64,000 nt of DNA from Paenibacillus sp. LHD-38. Lineage in GTDB: Bacteria > Bacillota > Bacilli > Paenibacillales > Paenibacillaceae. The notes under the pieces were generated by a model. That model was not told the origin of the DNA. It ran no database searches and was given only the letters and a program-made list of their open reading frames with translations. The DNA lies in NCBI RefSeq assembly GCF_031157315.1, contig NZ_JAVIFU010000021.1, positions 1 to 64,000 of the forward strand. Direction: 5' to 3'. Below are positions 25,239 to 33,192 of the stretch, one piece after another (positions within the stretch are counted from its first letter, which is position 1; each line of letters opens with the position of its first letter). The position numbers and the translations under genes were made by a program.

Positions 25239-26729
25239 ATGAAAAGGAAAAGCATGCTTATCGTATTATCCTTCGTGCTGTCCGCGGTTTTAGTTTTGGC
25301 TGGCTGCGGGAGCGATAAGGATAATAAGGGAACTGGAGAAACTCCGGCAGCAGGAGCAAATAATCAACAAGCCGAGAAAGGTGAGCCGGTTAATCTGGTA
25401 TGGTACACAATCGGTGGAGCTCAAAAGGACTTAGACAAAGTCGTTGAGGAAGCCAACAAATATTTGTTAGAGAAAATAAACACTACGATCGAAATTAAAT
25501 TAATCGATTGGGGCGATTACAACCAAAAAATGCAGGTTATCGCCGCTTCCGGAGAGCCGTTTGACCTCGCCTTTACTTCTTCATGGGCGTTTAACTATGT
25601 GGAAGGCGCAAGAAAAGGCTATTTCTATGAGCTTGATGAGCTGCTAGAGCAGCACGGCCAAGGTATCAAAAAAGTGCTGAACCCAGCCTTCCTGGAAGGT
25701 TCTAAAATTGACGGCCACAACTATGCGATTCCAACCAATAAAGAGCTGCCAGCTCAAGCGGTTTGGCGCTTTAACAAAGAGCTGCTCGACAAATATAATC
25801 TGAACGTTACGGATGCGACTACGCTCGAGAGCCTTGAGCCGATGCTGAAAGTCATTAAAGAAAACGAGCCGGATATGTATCCGATTCAAGTGAATATCGG
25901 ACCATTCCTGCCATACGATTTTGCGTTGGAAGGCATTCCAGTCGGCGTGTCCTTGAATGATTCGGAGCTTAAAATGGTCAATGTATGGGATACCCCAGAA
26001 GCAAAGCAAACATTCGAAACGATGCGTAAATACTACCAAGCGGGCTATTTGCCGCCGGACGTTGCGACTAAACAAGGCAATGAGCATGAGCTGGCTGGCA
26101 AATGGTTTGTGGACAAGCAGCATACAGTACCTTTCGCGGATAACCTATGGTCGAATAGCTTGAAGTATCCAGTTGTGTCCACGCCAATGCACGAGCCGAT
26201 GGTTTTCAATTGGTCCGTTACGGGCTCGATGCAAGCGATCTCGGCGCAAACGAAATATCCAGAGCAAGCGATGCAATTTTTGAATCTGCTTAATACCGAT
26301 GCTTATTTGCGTAATTTAATGAACAACGGTATTGAAGGCGTTCATTACAATAAGATTTCCGAGGGTGTTTACGAGCCGATTCCAGATTCCGGTTACGGTA
26401 TGGCGGCGTTTACACTTGGAAACATGTTCCTGCTTGATAAACTGAAGGAAGACCCTGCAGATAAATGGGAACAGTATAAAGTGTTTAACGATAACTCAAC
26501 CAATGCACCGCTGCTTGGATTCCAATTCGATCCATCGAGCGTAATGACCGAAATCGCTAACGTGAAAAACGCCGTTGACGAATTCGGTCCAGCTCTTAAT
26601 ACCGGCTCTGTTGATCCGGCAGAAATTTTGCCAAAAGCTGTTGAGAAGCTGAAAGCACAAGGTATCGAAAAGATCATCGCTGAAGCTCAGAAGCAGCTCG
26701 ACGAATGGCGCGCAGCAAATAATAAATAA
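25239..26729 (+). CDS. Oligosaccharide-binding lipoprotein, LplA/LipO type, 496 aa
   Basis: Lipoprotein signal with lipobox LAGC (lipidated Cys at about residue 23), then a charged linker. The mature part begins VNLVWYTIGG and carries LplA-group features (IDWGDYNQKMQVIAASGEPFDLAFTSSW) and the conserved tail EKIIAEAQKQLDEW. It is tethered outside the membrane and feeds the LplB/LplC channel. It lies 99 bp after the LplC-type gene, behind GGGAGGAAGA, and ends at a terminator. The ligand cannot be deduced; no hydrolase gene is in this operon, and the nearest is the GH92 alpha-mannosidase. Confidence 0.92.
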   Translation: MKRKSMLIVLSFVLSAVLVLAGCGSDKDNKGTGETPAAGANNQQAEKGEPVNLVWYTIGGAQKDLDKVVEEANKYLLEKINTTIEIKLIDWGDYNQKMQVIAASGEPFDLAFTSSWAFNYVEGARKGYFYELDELLEQHGQGIKKVLNPAFLEGSKIDGHNYAIPTNKELPAQAVWRFNKELLDKYNLNVTDATTLESLEPMLKVIKENEPDMYPIQVNIGPFLPYDFALEGIPVGVSLNDSELKMVNVWDTPEAKQTFETMRKYYQAGYLPPDVATKQGNEHELAGKWFVDKQHTVPFADNLWSNSLKYPVVSTPMHEPMVFNWSVTGSMQAISAQTKYPEQAMQFLNLLNTDAYLRNLMNNGIEGVHYNKISEGVYEPIPDSGYGMAAFTLGNMFLLDKLKEDPADKWEQYKVFNDNSTNAPLLGFQFDPSSVMTEIANVKNAVDEFGPALNTGSVDPAEILPKAVEKLKAQGIEKIIAEAQKQLDEWRAANNK

Positions 26730-26739
26730 AGAAATAAAA

Positions 26740-26787
26740 GACCTTTCAGTACGATGGAATAAATCCATCCGTGTTGGAAGGTTTTTT
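26740..26787 (+). terminator. Intrinsic terminator of the LplB-LplC-binding-protein operon
   Basis: An imperfect long stem (ACCTTTCAG-ACGATGGA against TCCATCCGTGTTGGAAGGT) is followed by TTTTTT, 10 bp after the stop. Confidence 0.8.
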
Positions 26788-26811
26788 CTTATTCGGTCAT
26801 GCACATATTAA

Positions 26812-27852
26812 CTTGACTATTGCAGATTTAACCTTCCGACCTTAAAAAAGGACAGACGGGTGGTACCATTGGTTTACAGCGGTTATGAGGGCATCTTTAG
26901 TTCCCGCAAAATGTCGAATAACGGCTTCTTTTGCAGAGCTTGTTCATAGACATACAGAAGTAATTGACCTTTGTGCTCGTAGCGAATCCGTCTCACGACA
27001 TCACCTAGTGTTAATTTAGCTGAAGGTTTAGACCATTCCTGCCGCTGAAATTCTAATATATTCTGTGTGAGGAATTGAATGGCCCAGAATCGCTCAATGC
27101 CCTTGAACGAAAGCAACTGGTATTGATCAAACCCAAGTAGTTCTTTAAAGTAGCGGTAACCCGTTTCAATATGCCAACGGACACGGTAATAGCTAAGGAT
27201 GGTAACGGGATCCAAGCTAAGATCCGTGCACAGTATGCAAAACGGGGAACGAGCAGCCTCAAACCTATCTTCCCAAGAAAGCAATACTTGAACATTCTCT
27301 GTATCTGCAAGTGGCCCCTCATACGAAAAGACCCGGTAACGCTTGTTCTCCACGGTAACGGAGCGGAGATCATTGTTACCCACATACTCTGCGGCAAAGT
27401 CGGACATGGACATCCGAATACCTGCAGGACAAATGGTTCGGTTTGCTTTTACGGCGGCGATCACATGAAAACCCCGGGCATTACAGGTATCCAACATTTT
27501 CTGACTTGTGTACCAGCTATCCATCAGCACATAGACGGTCTCGTCATCATTCACTGGAAAAGCTTCAATCATCTCCATGGCTAAATCGTTTTTGCTTTTG
27601 AATTTGAGTTTTTGCGCTTTGCAATACTTCTCCCGGAAATACGGGCGATAATCCCAAGCATAGGATTGCCCTTCGGAGACGACATGCGTGGTGACGATAC
27701 AATGGGACCAAACGCTTTTGCCGTTGACGTGAGAGTAGTGGAAGTCCAAACCCTCCATTCGGCGGGTGGTAGGTTCCTTCTTGTAGGATGTGTCATCAAG
27801 GAGAAGGAATACAAGAATGATTTTCTTAGACAAGATTTTTGCAACAGTCAAG
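26812..27852 (-). mobile_element. DDE-type insertion sequence, about 1.04 kb, probable internal-deletion derivative
   Basis: Terminal inverted repeats are visible: CTTGACTATTGCA at the left and, in complement, CTTGACTGTTGCA at the right (12 of 13 matching). Between them lies a single transposase frame on the minus strand that begins inside the right repeat. Normal elements of this kind have a leader and a longer N-terminal coding part, so a deletion probably joined the right end directly to the middle of the gene. A second, shorter relic of the same element lies at 15172. A target-site duplication could not be established. Confidence 0.7.
26883..27851 (-). pseudogene. IS4/IS701-like DDE transposase lacking its N-terminal part
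   Basis: 322 codons. The RNase-H-like catalytic core is present: first Asp in LLLDDTSYKK near residue 19, second Asp in VLMDSWYTS, and the Glu in RWHIETGYRYFKELLGFDQ. In related IS4- or IS701-type transposases the first Asp lies roughly 100 residues in, so the DNA-binding N terminus is missing. No ribosome binding site precedes the apparent TTG start inside the terminal repeat. The core residues are intact, which suggests recent truncation. Exact family assignment needs comparison with an IS database. Confidence 0.7.
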
Positions 27853-27863
27853 TGCTAAATTTA

Positions 27864-27899
27864 AAGGACACACGGAATTAATGCATTCGGTGTGCCCTT
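27864..27899 (-). terminator. Terminator of the spore-protein gene
   Basis: AAGG-CACAC-GAAT pairs with ATTC-GTGTG-CCTT across a short loop, with two mismatches, about 20 bp downstream of the stop. It ends in a T-containing tract on the minus strand. Confidence 0.75.
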
Positions 27900-27919
27900 A
27901 TGGATAGAATACTTTATGG

Positions 27920-28198
27920 TTACTCCCTGTTCGCTATTTGCTCTTGGGCGAGACGGATCATTTCCCGGACCATGGAGCCGCCAATTTTTCCGCCGATTTG
28001 GCCCGCCGCTTCCGTAGTCAGACCGCCATTGTCACCTGGCTGCAGAGGTACGCCAAGCTCCTTAGCCACTTCGTATTTGACGTCATCCGGCCGATTCGGA
28101 TCAACGGCATATCCTTCGCGTTTCATTACATCTGCTTTGAAAGCCTGCATCCCTTGTTCTACCCCTGGCACCGCATACCTTCTCCTTCTTCTTGCCAT
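27920..28198 (-). CDS. Alpha/beta-type small acid-soluble spore protein, 92 aa
   Basis: SASP of the alpha/beta type, which coats DNA in the dormant spore and protects it from UV and heat. Characteristic parts are AVPGVEQGMQAFK, KYEVAKELGVPL, and the C-terminal helix GGKIGGSMVREMIRLAQEQI. The start is at ATG 28198 (MARRRRR...), because everything upstream in the frame is unlike the family. The Arg-rich N terminus and the insert QPGDNGGL are typical of Paenibacillus members. It should be transcribed in the forespore under sigma-G; I did not identify that promoter. This is the clearest sign that the organism forms endospores. Confidence 0.92.
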   Translation of the reverse strand: MARRRRRYAVPGVEQGMQAFKADVMKREGYAVDPNRPDDVKYEVAKELGVPLQPGDNGGLTTEAAGQIGGKIGGSMVREMIRLAQEQIANRE

Positions 28199-28291
28199 CC
28201 TGATGCACTCCCTTGTTGTCTTTTCCCTAACATGCCCGGAAGCACAAATTTTCATCCCTCTACCGTCGCGAAGCGAATCACCCGAAAAGCG

Positions 28292-28327
28292 AAACAAAGG
28301 CACCCTTATCAAAGAGTACCTTTGTTT
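28292..28327 (-). terminator. Terminator of the quinone-detoxification-like operon
   Basis: AAACAAAGG-AC pairs with GT-CCTTTGTTT around a loop. It lies about 25 bp downstream of the permease stop at 28350 and ends in T residues on the minus strand. Confidence 0.8.
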
Positions 28328-28349
28328 TATTGTATATGCGATTTTGAAT

Positions 28350-29747
28350 CTAGATCTTTACAGCCACTAAATAGAGGAGCAGCATGACCGCCATACAGGC
28401 GGCGAATTTATAATTCGGCAATGCAAGCTCATGTACCGGCTTCTTAAATAATGCCGCCAGCAAATTATTAACAGCAGATACCGGCGACACGGTATTGGAT
28501 ATCCCCCAGCTTCCAAGCAGCAGCACCGCAAAATAGTTCGAACTGATGTGAACCGCTTCCGGATCGATACCGGTTGCAAGAATAGTAACAAGAACAATCG
28601 GATGAAGGCCCAGCATAGACGTAACCGTTATAAGCGCTACCGTAAAAATAGAAAAGGATAACGAAATCGGAATTGGCATCAACTCTAGCAGAACGGGGAC
28701 GGACGCCCCGAACCCTGTTGTGCCGATTGAACCGCTGAAAAAACCCGCTGCCAGAAATAGCGTTATCTCCTTTTTCAGGGCTGGCAATGTAACCGTGACA
28801 TGATTCGCCAATCCTTGACGGTATGTCGCAAATTCCCCTTTCGACAAACACCAGACCAACGGGAATAGAACTGCTGCCATGCAGGTGATCAGTACCATCG
28901 GCAGCTGGACGAATTGCTCCAATACTAAGATGACGATAATAGCAGATGCTAAATAAACGCCGAGCCCTGCCGGGAACGCTGTTTTACCCGTGTTTGCGGC
29001 TTGTTCCGCTTGCCTGATGACCTCTCCTTCCGATGGTCGAGGATTAATCTCAGCATTTCGCAGCCCTTTATAATCCACGGCTAGACTCACAAAGAGACTG
29101 ATCACCGACAAACCGAGCATGTAGGGAAGAAGTGTCGACCAGTTTAACGAAAGCGATGAGACCACGACTGCCATGGCGGCAAAGTAGGGAGACCAAAAAA
29201 TCGCCCCCGCAAATCCACGGTTCAGTGCATTCGCAAGCAGCCGTGACATGCCTGGATGGGGTTTAACAAAAACGACATGATAAACTACGGGTATGGACCC
29301 TACATTGAGGAAAACACCCATGATTTGGGTCAAAAGCTGCGTACCGGTGAACAGGACTGACCTACTGCGTACTTTCGTCTCATAGAACCGATTCAAAGCT
29401 TCGATATAATCCGGAATCCGAACCGGGATTCCGAACAAAGGTGCGAAAACAAACAGGGTGACAAGGGTCACGTTGATACCGGCTGCTTCAAACCAGAATC
29501 TTGTTTCCGCCTTCTGAAGGAGAAGGAGCAGCACTCCCACGGCCATAAAGGACACGGTAAGCCATAACGTCATCCCTCTTAGCTGGGGCAGCAGCAAGGC
29601 TATCGCAATAAACACTAAGCTGCCCAGCATAAAGGAAAGCGGTTCCCAATGCGTAAGCTGCTGTGCGATAAACACGGCAGCAAGCGAGAATATGATCGTC
29701 CGTTCTATAGTTGATTTTACTGTAAGAGTAATCTTTTTCGAGATCAT
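28350..29747 (-). CDS. Multi-spanning membrane permease of uncertain family, 465 aa
   Basis: Twelve or so hydrophobic segments with a hydrophilic loop near the middle (about residues 225-250) give a two-halved transporter layout. Segments such as FAPLFGIPVRIPDYIEAL and FSGSIGTTGFGASVPVLLEL suggest an ion-transporter-like (IT superfamily) permease, but I cannot name the family or substrate. The ATG at 29747 overlaps the stop of the dioxygenase gene (TGATG), so the two are translationally coupled. Its position at the end of a DoxX-hydrolase-dioxygenase operon suggests export or import of the aromatic compound or its ring-cleavage product; that is inference. Confidence 0.7.
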   Translation of the reverse strand: MISKKITLTVKSTIERTIIFSLAAVFIAQQLTHWEPLSFMLGSLVFIAIALLLPQLRGMTLWLTVSFMAVGVLLLLLQKAETRFWFEAAGINVTLVTLFVFAPLFGIPVRIPDYIEALNRFYETKVRSRSVLFTGTQLLTQIMGVFLNVGSIPVVYHVVFVKPHPGMSRLLANALNRGFAGAIFWSPYFAAMAVVVSSLSLNWSTLLPYMLGLSVISLFVSLAVDYKGLRNAEINPRPSEGEVIRQAEQAANTGKTAFPAGLGVYLASAIIVILVLEQFVQLPMVLITCMAAVLFPLVWCLSKGEFATYRQGLANHVTVTLPALKKEITLFLAAGFFSGSIGTTGFGASVPVLLELMPIPISLSFSIFTVALITVTSMLGLHPIVLVTILATGIDPEAVHISSNYFAVLLLGSWGISNTVSPVSAVNNLLAALFKKPVHELALPNYKFAACMAVMLLLYLVAVKI

Positions 29748-30517
29748 CAATTAAATTGCCAGCAGCTCAAGCTTAAGTTGCTGAATTGATAACTCCGGTG
29801 AAGCAGTTTCGCTTGACGATTCTTGTCTCCTGCCCCCATCGCAAGCAATAAAGGAATAAAATGTTCGTTAGTCGGTACAGCCTCCTCAGCGTTAGGAGCT
29901 GATTCCCTATAATTAAACAGCGTATTGATATCCCAAGTTTCTAACACGTTTTGCAGCCAGTTATCGAACGATTCAGCCCATTCGTCGATCCCTTCCCCCT
30001 GCCACTTTAACCTCCGTAAATTATGAACGGTCCCGCCGCTGCCTATAATAAGGACATCCTGTTCCCTGAGCTCATACAAAGCTTTGCCTATTTGATACTG
30101 CTGCTCATTGGTTAGATATCGGTTTACGGATAGAGCAACCACCGGAACATCTGCATCGGGGTACATCAGCTTGAGGACAGCCCAAGCGCCGTGGTCCAGC
30201 CCTCTTTCTTCATCTAACACACTCTGTATGCCATGCTTCGCAAACAGCGAATGAATTTGTTCGCGAATGGAACGCTCTCCTTTAGCCGGATAGGTCATTC
30301 GGTAAAGCTCATCCTGGAAGCCCGAGAAATCGTAAATCGTGCTGTACGTATCGGCCGCGCTGATGGTCTGCATGGATTGTTCCCAATGTGCCGAAAAAAG
30401 CACGATCGCTTTTGGCTTGGGCGTACCCGCCGCAAAATTTTTGATAAAATCCGTGTATTCATTATGTTCTAAGACGATCGAGGGTGCGCCGTGTGCGAAA
30501 AAATAAGAAGGTATCAT
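29747..30517 (-). CDS. DODA-type (class III) extradiol ring-opening dioxygenase, 256 aa
   Basis: Matches the LigB-like / DODA family (YgiD group), metal-dependent enzymes that open catechol- or hydroquinone-type rings with O2. Visible metal-site pieces are the N-terminal FFAHGAPS, FSAHWEQ and DHGAWAVLKLMYPDADVPVVALS. Length 256 is typical. It is the third gene of an operon after DoxX and an esterase-like hydrolase. A similar trio (DoxX, hydrolase, dioxygenase) makes up the B. subtilis mhq genes against methylhydroquinone and related quinones, so a detoxification role is likely. RBS AAGGAG lies upstream of the ATG. Confidence 0.85.
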   Translation of the reverse strand: MIPSYFFAHGAPSIVLEHNEYTDFIKNFAAGTPKPKAIVLFSAHWEQSMQTISAADTYSTIYDFSGFQDELYRMTYPAKGERSIREQIHSLFAKHGIQSVLDEERGLDHGAWAVLKLMYPDADVPVVALSVNRYLTNEQQYQIGKALYELREQDVLIIGSGGTVHNLRRLKWQGEGIDEWAESFDNWLQNVLETWDINTLFNYRESAPNAEEAVPTNEHFIPLLLAMGAGDKNRQAKLLHRSYQFSNLSLSCWQFN

Positions 30518-30534
30518 CTATTTATTCACTCCTT

Positions 30535-31185
30535 TTATGAATGCACTCCGGCATCTTTTTTAAGCCAATTCACGAAATCCCGTTGATTCTCCTCGGAGAC
30601 GCCATGGTCGGTTGGGTAAGTCTTGAAAGTCAAGTGAGACGTTTGATTTTCAAAATAAGCCGCTGTTTCGTGACCGATCCGAATCGGGAAAACGGAGTCG
30701 AATTCCCCATGTGAAACAAACACCGATACATCATGTATGCTCCTCAGAGTATACTCTATTTTTACAAAATCAGGAACATAACCGTTTAACGCAACGATTC
30801 CTTTCAACTGGTTCCCCATCGTAAGCGCCAATGCCATGGACAAGATCGCGCCTTGGCTGAACCCCAGCAAATAACGTTTTGTCGCATCAATCGGGTACTT
30901 TTCCGTAGCATAATGAATAAATACTTCCAGTTGCTGAACCGCTTGGTCGAACATTTCCCTAATGGGATTGCCTAGGCTTTTTAACTCGTAATATTGAAAC
31001 CCGGCACCTAGTATAAGATTACCGCGAATACCGACAATAATAAAATCATCGGATACAGGCGCCACTAGACCTAACATATTTTTCTCGTTAGACCCTTTTC
31101 CATGAAGCGTGAAGATTGTCGGGTATTTTTTGTCCGGATCCATATGAGATGGAAGTTGAATGTCATATTGATAAGTCGGGTTCAT
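30535..31185 (-). CDS. Alpha/beta hydrolase, carboxylesterase/phospholipase type (MhqD-like), 216 aa
   Basis: Serine hydrolase. The nucleophile elbow is GFSQGA (about residue 110), the oxyanion region is LHGKGSNEKNML near residue 30, and the likely acid and His are in VSHGEFDSVFP and TDHGVS. It belongs to the esterase/phospholipase group that includes B. subtilis MhqD (YodD). It is cytoplasmic, lacking a signal peptide. It starts 20 bp after the DoxX gene and ends 17 bp before the dioxygenase gene. Probably processes quinone conjugates or esters, inferred from context. Confidence 0.85.
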   Translation of the reverse strand: MNPTYQYDIQLPSHMDPDKKYPTIFTLHGKGSNEKNMLGLVAPVSDDFIIVGIRGNLILGAGFQYYELKSLGNPIREMFDQAVQQLEVFIHYATEKYPIDATKRYLLGFSQGAILSMALALTMGNQLKGIVALNGYVPDFVKIEYTLRSIHDVSVFVSHGEFDSVFPIRIGHETAAYFENQTSHLTFKTYPTDHGVSEENQRDFVNWLKKDAGVHS

Positions 31186-31205
31186 AGGAACACTCCTCCA
31201 CTTCG

Positions 31206-31610
31206 TTATGCTCTGCGTTTTCTAAATATTGCATGATCGACCGATAGTGGCGAATGGTCAGAAAAAATCAAATATAGCGCTACTACAATAAGGCTCAGAT
31301 CCAGCTCATAACCTGCCATTTGGCTGTTTCCAAGCAATCCTGCGGGAAGCTTCACCGAAAAAATCGCGCCAATAAGCAAGATAACAAATAAAACCGATAC
31401 ATAGCGGGTAAAAAGGCCCACAATCAGCAAAATTCCCCCGACAAGTTCGAGAACCGCAACAACATAAGCCAATACTCCGGGAACACCAATGGAGCTGAAC
31501 CAAGCCTCAACATTACCTAGACCCATCTGCATTTTACTAATTCCATGGGCTAAAAATAATATTCCCAACACCACACGCATTATAGTCGATACAACGTTTA
31601 CTTTCGTCAT
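31206..31610 (-). CDS. DoxX-family membrane protein (MhqP-like), 134 aa
   Basis: Four membrane spans. DoxX landmarks are RVVLGILFLAHGISKMQMGL at the start, WFSSIGVPG, and LELVGGILLIVGLFTRY. DoxX proteins are linked to redox and quinone metabolism; B. subtilis MhqP (YdfP) is the comparable member of a quinone-resistance operon. First gene of the four-gene operon, preceded by GAGAGGG and divergent from the XRE-cupin regulator, with 151 bp of very AT-rich DNA between them. Confidence 0.85.
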   Translation of the reverse strand: MTKVNVVSTIMRVVLGILFLAHGISKMQMGLGNVEAWFSSIGVPGVLAYVVAVLELVGGILLIVGLFTRYVSVLFVILLIGAIFSVKLPAGLLGNSQMAGYELDLSLIVVALYLIFSDHSPLSVDHAIFRKRRA

Positions 31611-31761
31611 TCTTTTCCCTCTCCTCTTTCAAATTATAAGTAATAATAATGTTTATTTTGTATGACTAATATAAGACACGGCGATGTAGCATGTCAACAA
31701 AAATATTGTTATTATTAATATATATTTTGTATTACAAATATTCTTGTGAGGTGAAAACGGG
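31611..31761. promoter_or_regulatory. Divergent promoter region between doxX-like gene and XRE-cupin regulator
   Basis: The 151 bp are over 70 percent A+T and contain two similar stretches, TATTTTGTATGAC and TATTTTGTATTAC, about 70 bp apart. Repeated motifs in a divergent regulator/operon gap suggest binding sites for the XRE-cupin protein. No confident -35/-10 pair was fixed. Confidence 0.45.
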
Positions 31762-32313
31762 ATGAATATCGGTTCCACCATACGGACAATCCGCAAACGC
31801 AAAAACATTACCATCGTTCAAATCTGCGAAGAAACCGGCTTATCCCAAGGCTTCATGAGCCAAGTTGAAACGAATAAAACCTCACCGTCTATCGCTACGT
31901 TGGAAAGCATCGCTATAGCTTTGAAGGTACCCTTGGCTTACTTGCTGCTGCGACAAGAGGAACGCATGAATATTGTCCGCAAAGAAGAACGAAGGATCAC
32001 GAAAAGCGGGGTTGAACATTTAAAAGTGGAGCACCTAAGCTCTACCAAAAATGTGAGGATGATGATCGTCGAAATCCCTCCCGGTGCTTCAACAGGCGTT
32101 GTTCCGCATGCACATGAAGGCGAAGAAGTTCATTTTGTCATGAAAGGAAGAATTTACGCAGAGCAAGGAGAGGATAAGTCTGAATTTGGAGAGGGCGACT
32201 CTTTTAGTTGGAATGCCTGTACGCCCCATTTCGTGAAAAATATAAGCGAGGAAACTGCAATTGTTCTCATATCCATCTACACCGAAAGCGATCATGCAAA
32301 GGATTTCCTGTAA
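31762..32313 (+). CDS. XRE-family regulator with C-terminal cupin, 183 aa
   Basis: An N-terminal helix-turn-helix (about 1-60; ITIVQICEETGLSQGFMSQVE) is followed by a double-stranded beta-helix cupin (about 110-180; GVVPHAHEGEEVHFVMKGR, SFSWNACTPHFVKN). Such proteins bind a small ligand in the cupin and repress or activate a neighbouring operon. It is divergent from the doxX-hydrolase-dioxygenase operon, so it probably controls it. In B. subtilis the comparable genes answer to MarR-type MhqR, so the regulator type differs here. RBS GTGAGGTG precedes the ATG. Confidence 0.85.
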   Translation: MNIGSTIRTIRKRKNITIVQICEETGLSQGFMSQVETNKTSPSIATLESIAIALKVPLAYLLLRQEERMNIVRKEERRITKSGVEHLKVEHLSSTKNVRMMIVEIPPGASTGVVPHAHEGEEVHFVMKGRIYAEQGEDKSEFGEGDSFSWNACTPHFVKNISEETAIVLISIYTESDHAKDFL

Positions 32314-32328
32314 AAGCGAAATAGCAAA

Positions 32329-32356
32329 AATCCACAGCCCGATACGGCTGTGGATT
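32329..32356. terminator. Bidirectional terminator between the XRE gene and the att-like repeat
   Basis: AATCCACAGCC and GGCTGTGGATT pair perfectly around CGATAC. A T-run follows on the minus-strand side, so it is strongest for leftward transcription; it lies 15 bp after the XRE stop. Confidence 0.75.
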
Positions 32357-32360
32357 CTGC

Positions 32361-32416
32361 GAAAATTTCGCCTTACTTGTGATACGGTTCAGCGTATCAC
32401 TCTGAAGGCGAAATTT
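32361..32416. repeat. rlmH-3'-end-like attachment repeat (att3) within a 54-bp dyad
   Basis: On the minus strand, 32361-32393 matches the real rlmH 3' end (63411-63443) at 28 of 33 positions and still reads GAA-CCG-TAT-CAC-AAG-TAA, encoding EPYHK-stop. The site lies inside a large interrupted palindrome at 32363-32416: outer arms AAATTTCGCCTT / AAGGCGAAATTT, inner arms GTGATACG / CGTATCAC. The rlmH 3' end is the integration site of staphylococcal SCC elements, so this is read as the far boundary of an integrated cassette. No gene other than a relic occupies the next 770 bp. Confidence 0.75.
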
Positions 32417-32544
32417 AAAGGTACCCAATTAGGTACCCTTCGTTGTTGGAATATTGTAGCTACTCCTGGCTGTTACAGCATCTCAATCAAATTGACTCCG
32501 TCCGGAAAAGATCTCGCTGCAGCTATCATATAAAATGCCGTTTG

Positions 32545-33010
32545 TCACATTAAATGCCCGGGAGCCTCACTTCGACCTCGCTGATATAGTTGGATGTTGA
32601 TCGCGAGATTCATAGAACTCGATTTCGGCGTATTCCGCGTAGGTACCGACGTTTTGAGCCGGATTTGCATCGGGATCGGCTCGTAGCCTTCCGGCAGCCA
32701 TCTGGCTGTTACCTTATATCGGCCGATCGGCACGCATTTAACGCAGTTGTCAGCGTAAATGACAGCTCCCTCTATCGGACGGCCTAGCGCGTCATGAACG
32801 TGGCCTTTGACAACGTAAGGCTCAACCTTCTCGACCGTCGGCTCTTGAGAAGGCTTTGGATTGCCGCCTTCCTCCGCGTTGAATCGTCATCGTTCCGTTT
32901 GCGTTGGTGTACGAAATTTGGAACCCGCTATTTTCCGCGACAAAGCGCAGGGGCACCATTGTGCTTCCGTCAATAATTTGCGTCGGGACGTCCAATGCGA
33001 TAAGTGATCC
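32545..33010 (-). pseudogene. Decayed gene: copper amine oxidase N-terminal-type domain plus carboxypeptidase-regulatory-like domain
   Basis: No open frame survives, but joined minus-strand frames give IIDGSTMVPLRFVAENSGF and NANGTMTIQ, typical of the copper-amine-oxidase N-terminal (stalk) domain of secreted Paenibacillus proteins. Then come EPYVVKGHVHDALGRPIEGA and PIGRYKVTARWLPEGYEP, typical of a carboxypeptidase regulatory-like domain. At least two frameshifts and an internal deletion separate these pieces. It was once a large secreted cell-surface protein. It lies just inside the putative cassette boundary. Confidence 0.65.
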
Positions 33011-33192
33011 ATTCCAGCTTCAACGCTTGCAGTACCCTCTGACTTATAACATTAACTTTTATTCAAAAAGAAATAAACGAAAGGTGAATAATGCCGATAA
33101 TAAATCTTTATAAATGAATAGACGAAAACATAATTCCAAAATGAAAAAAAGATGCTATACTAATCTTATATTATTATTGGAGGGTGGTCTCC

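Noticed and set aside
32361..32416. The 54-bp dyad as a plain transcription terminator
   Set aside because: There is no T-run after either arm and a proper terminator already sits directly to the left; the sequence match to the rlmH end explains it better.
32590..33113. Several 60-70 codon plus-strand frames at 32.6-33.1 kb
   Set aside because: They have no ribosome binding sites, and the minus strand carries the recognisable remains of a secreted multidomain protein.
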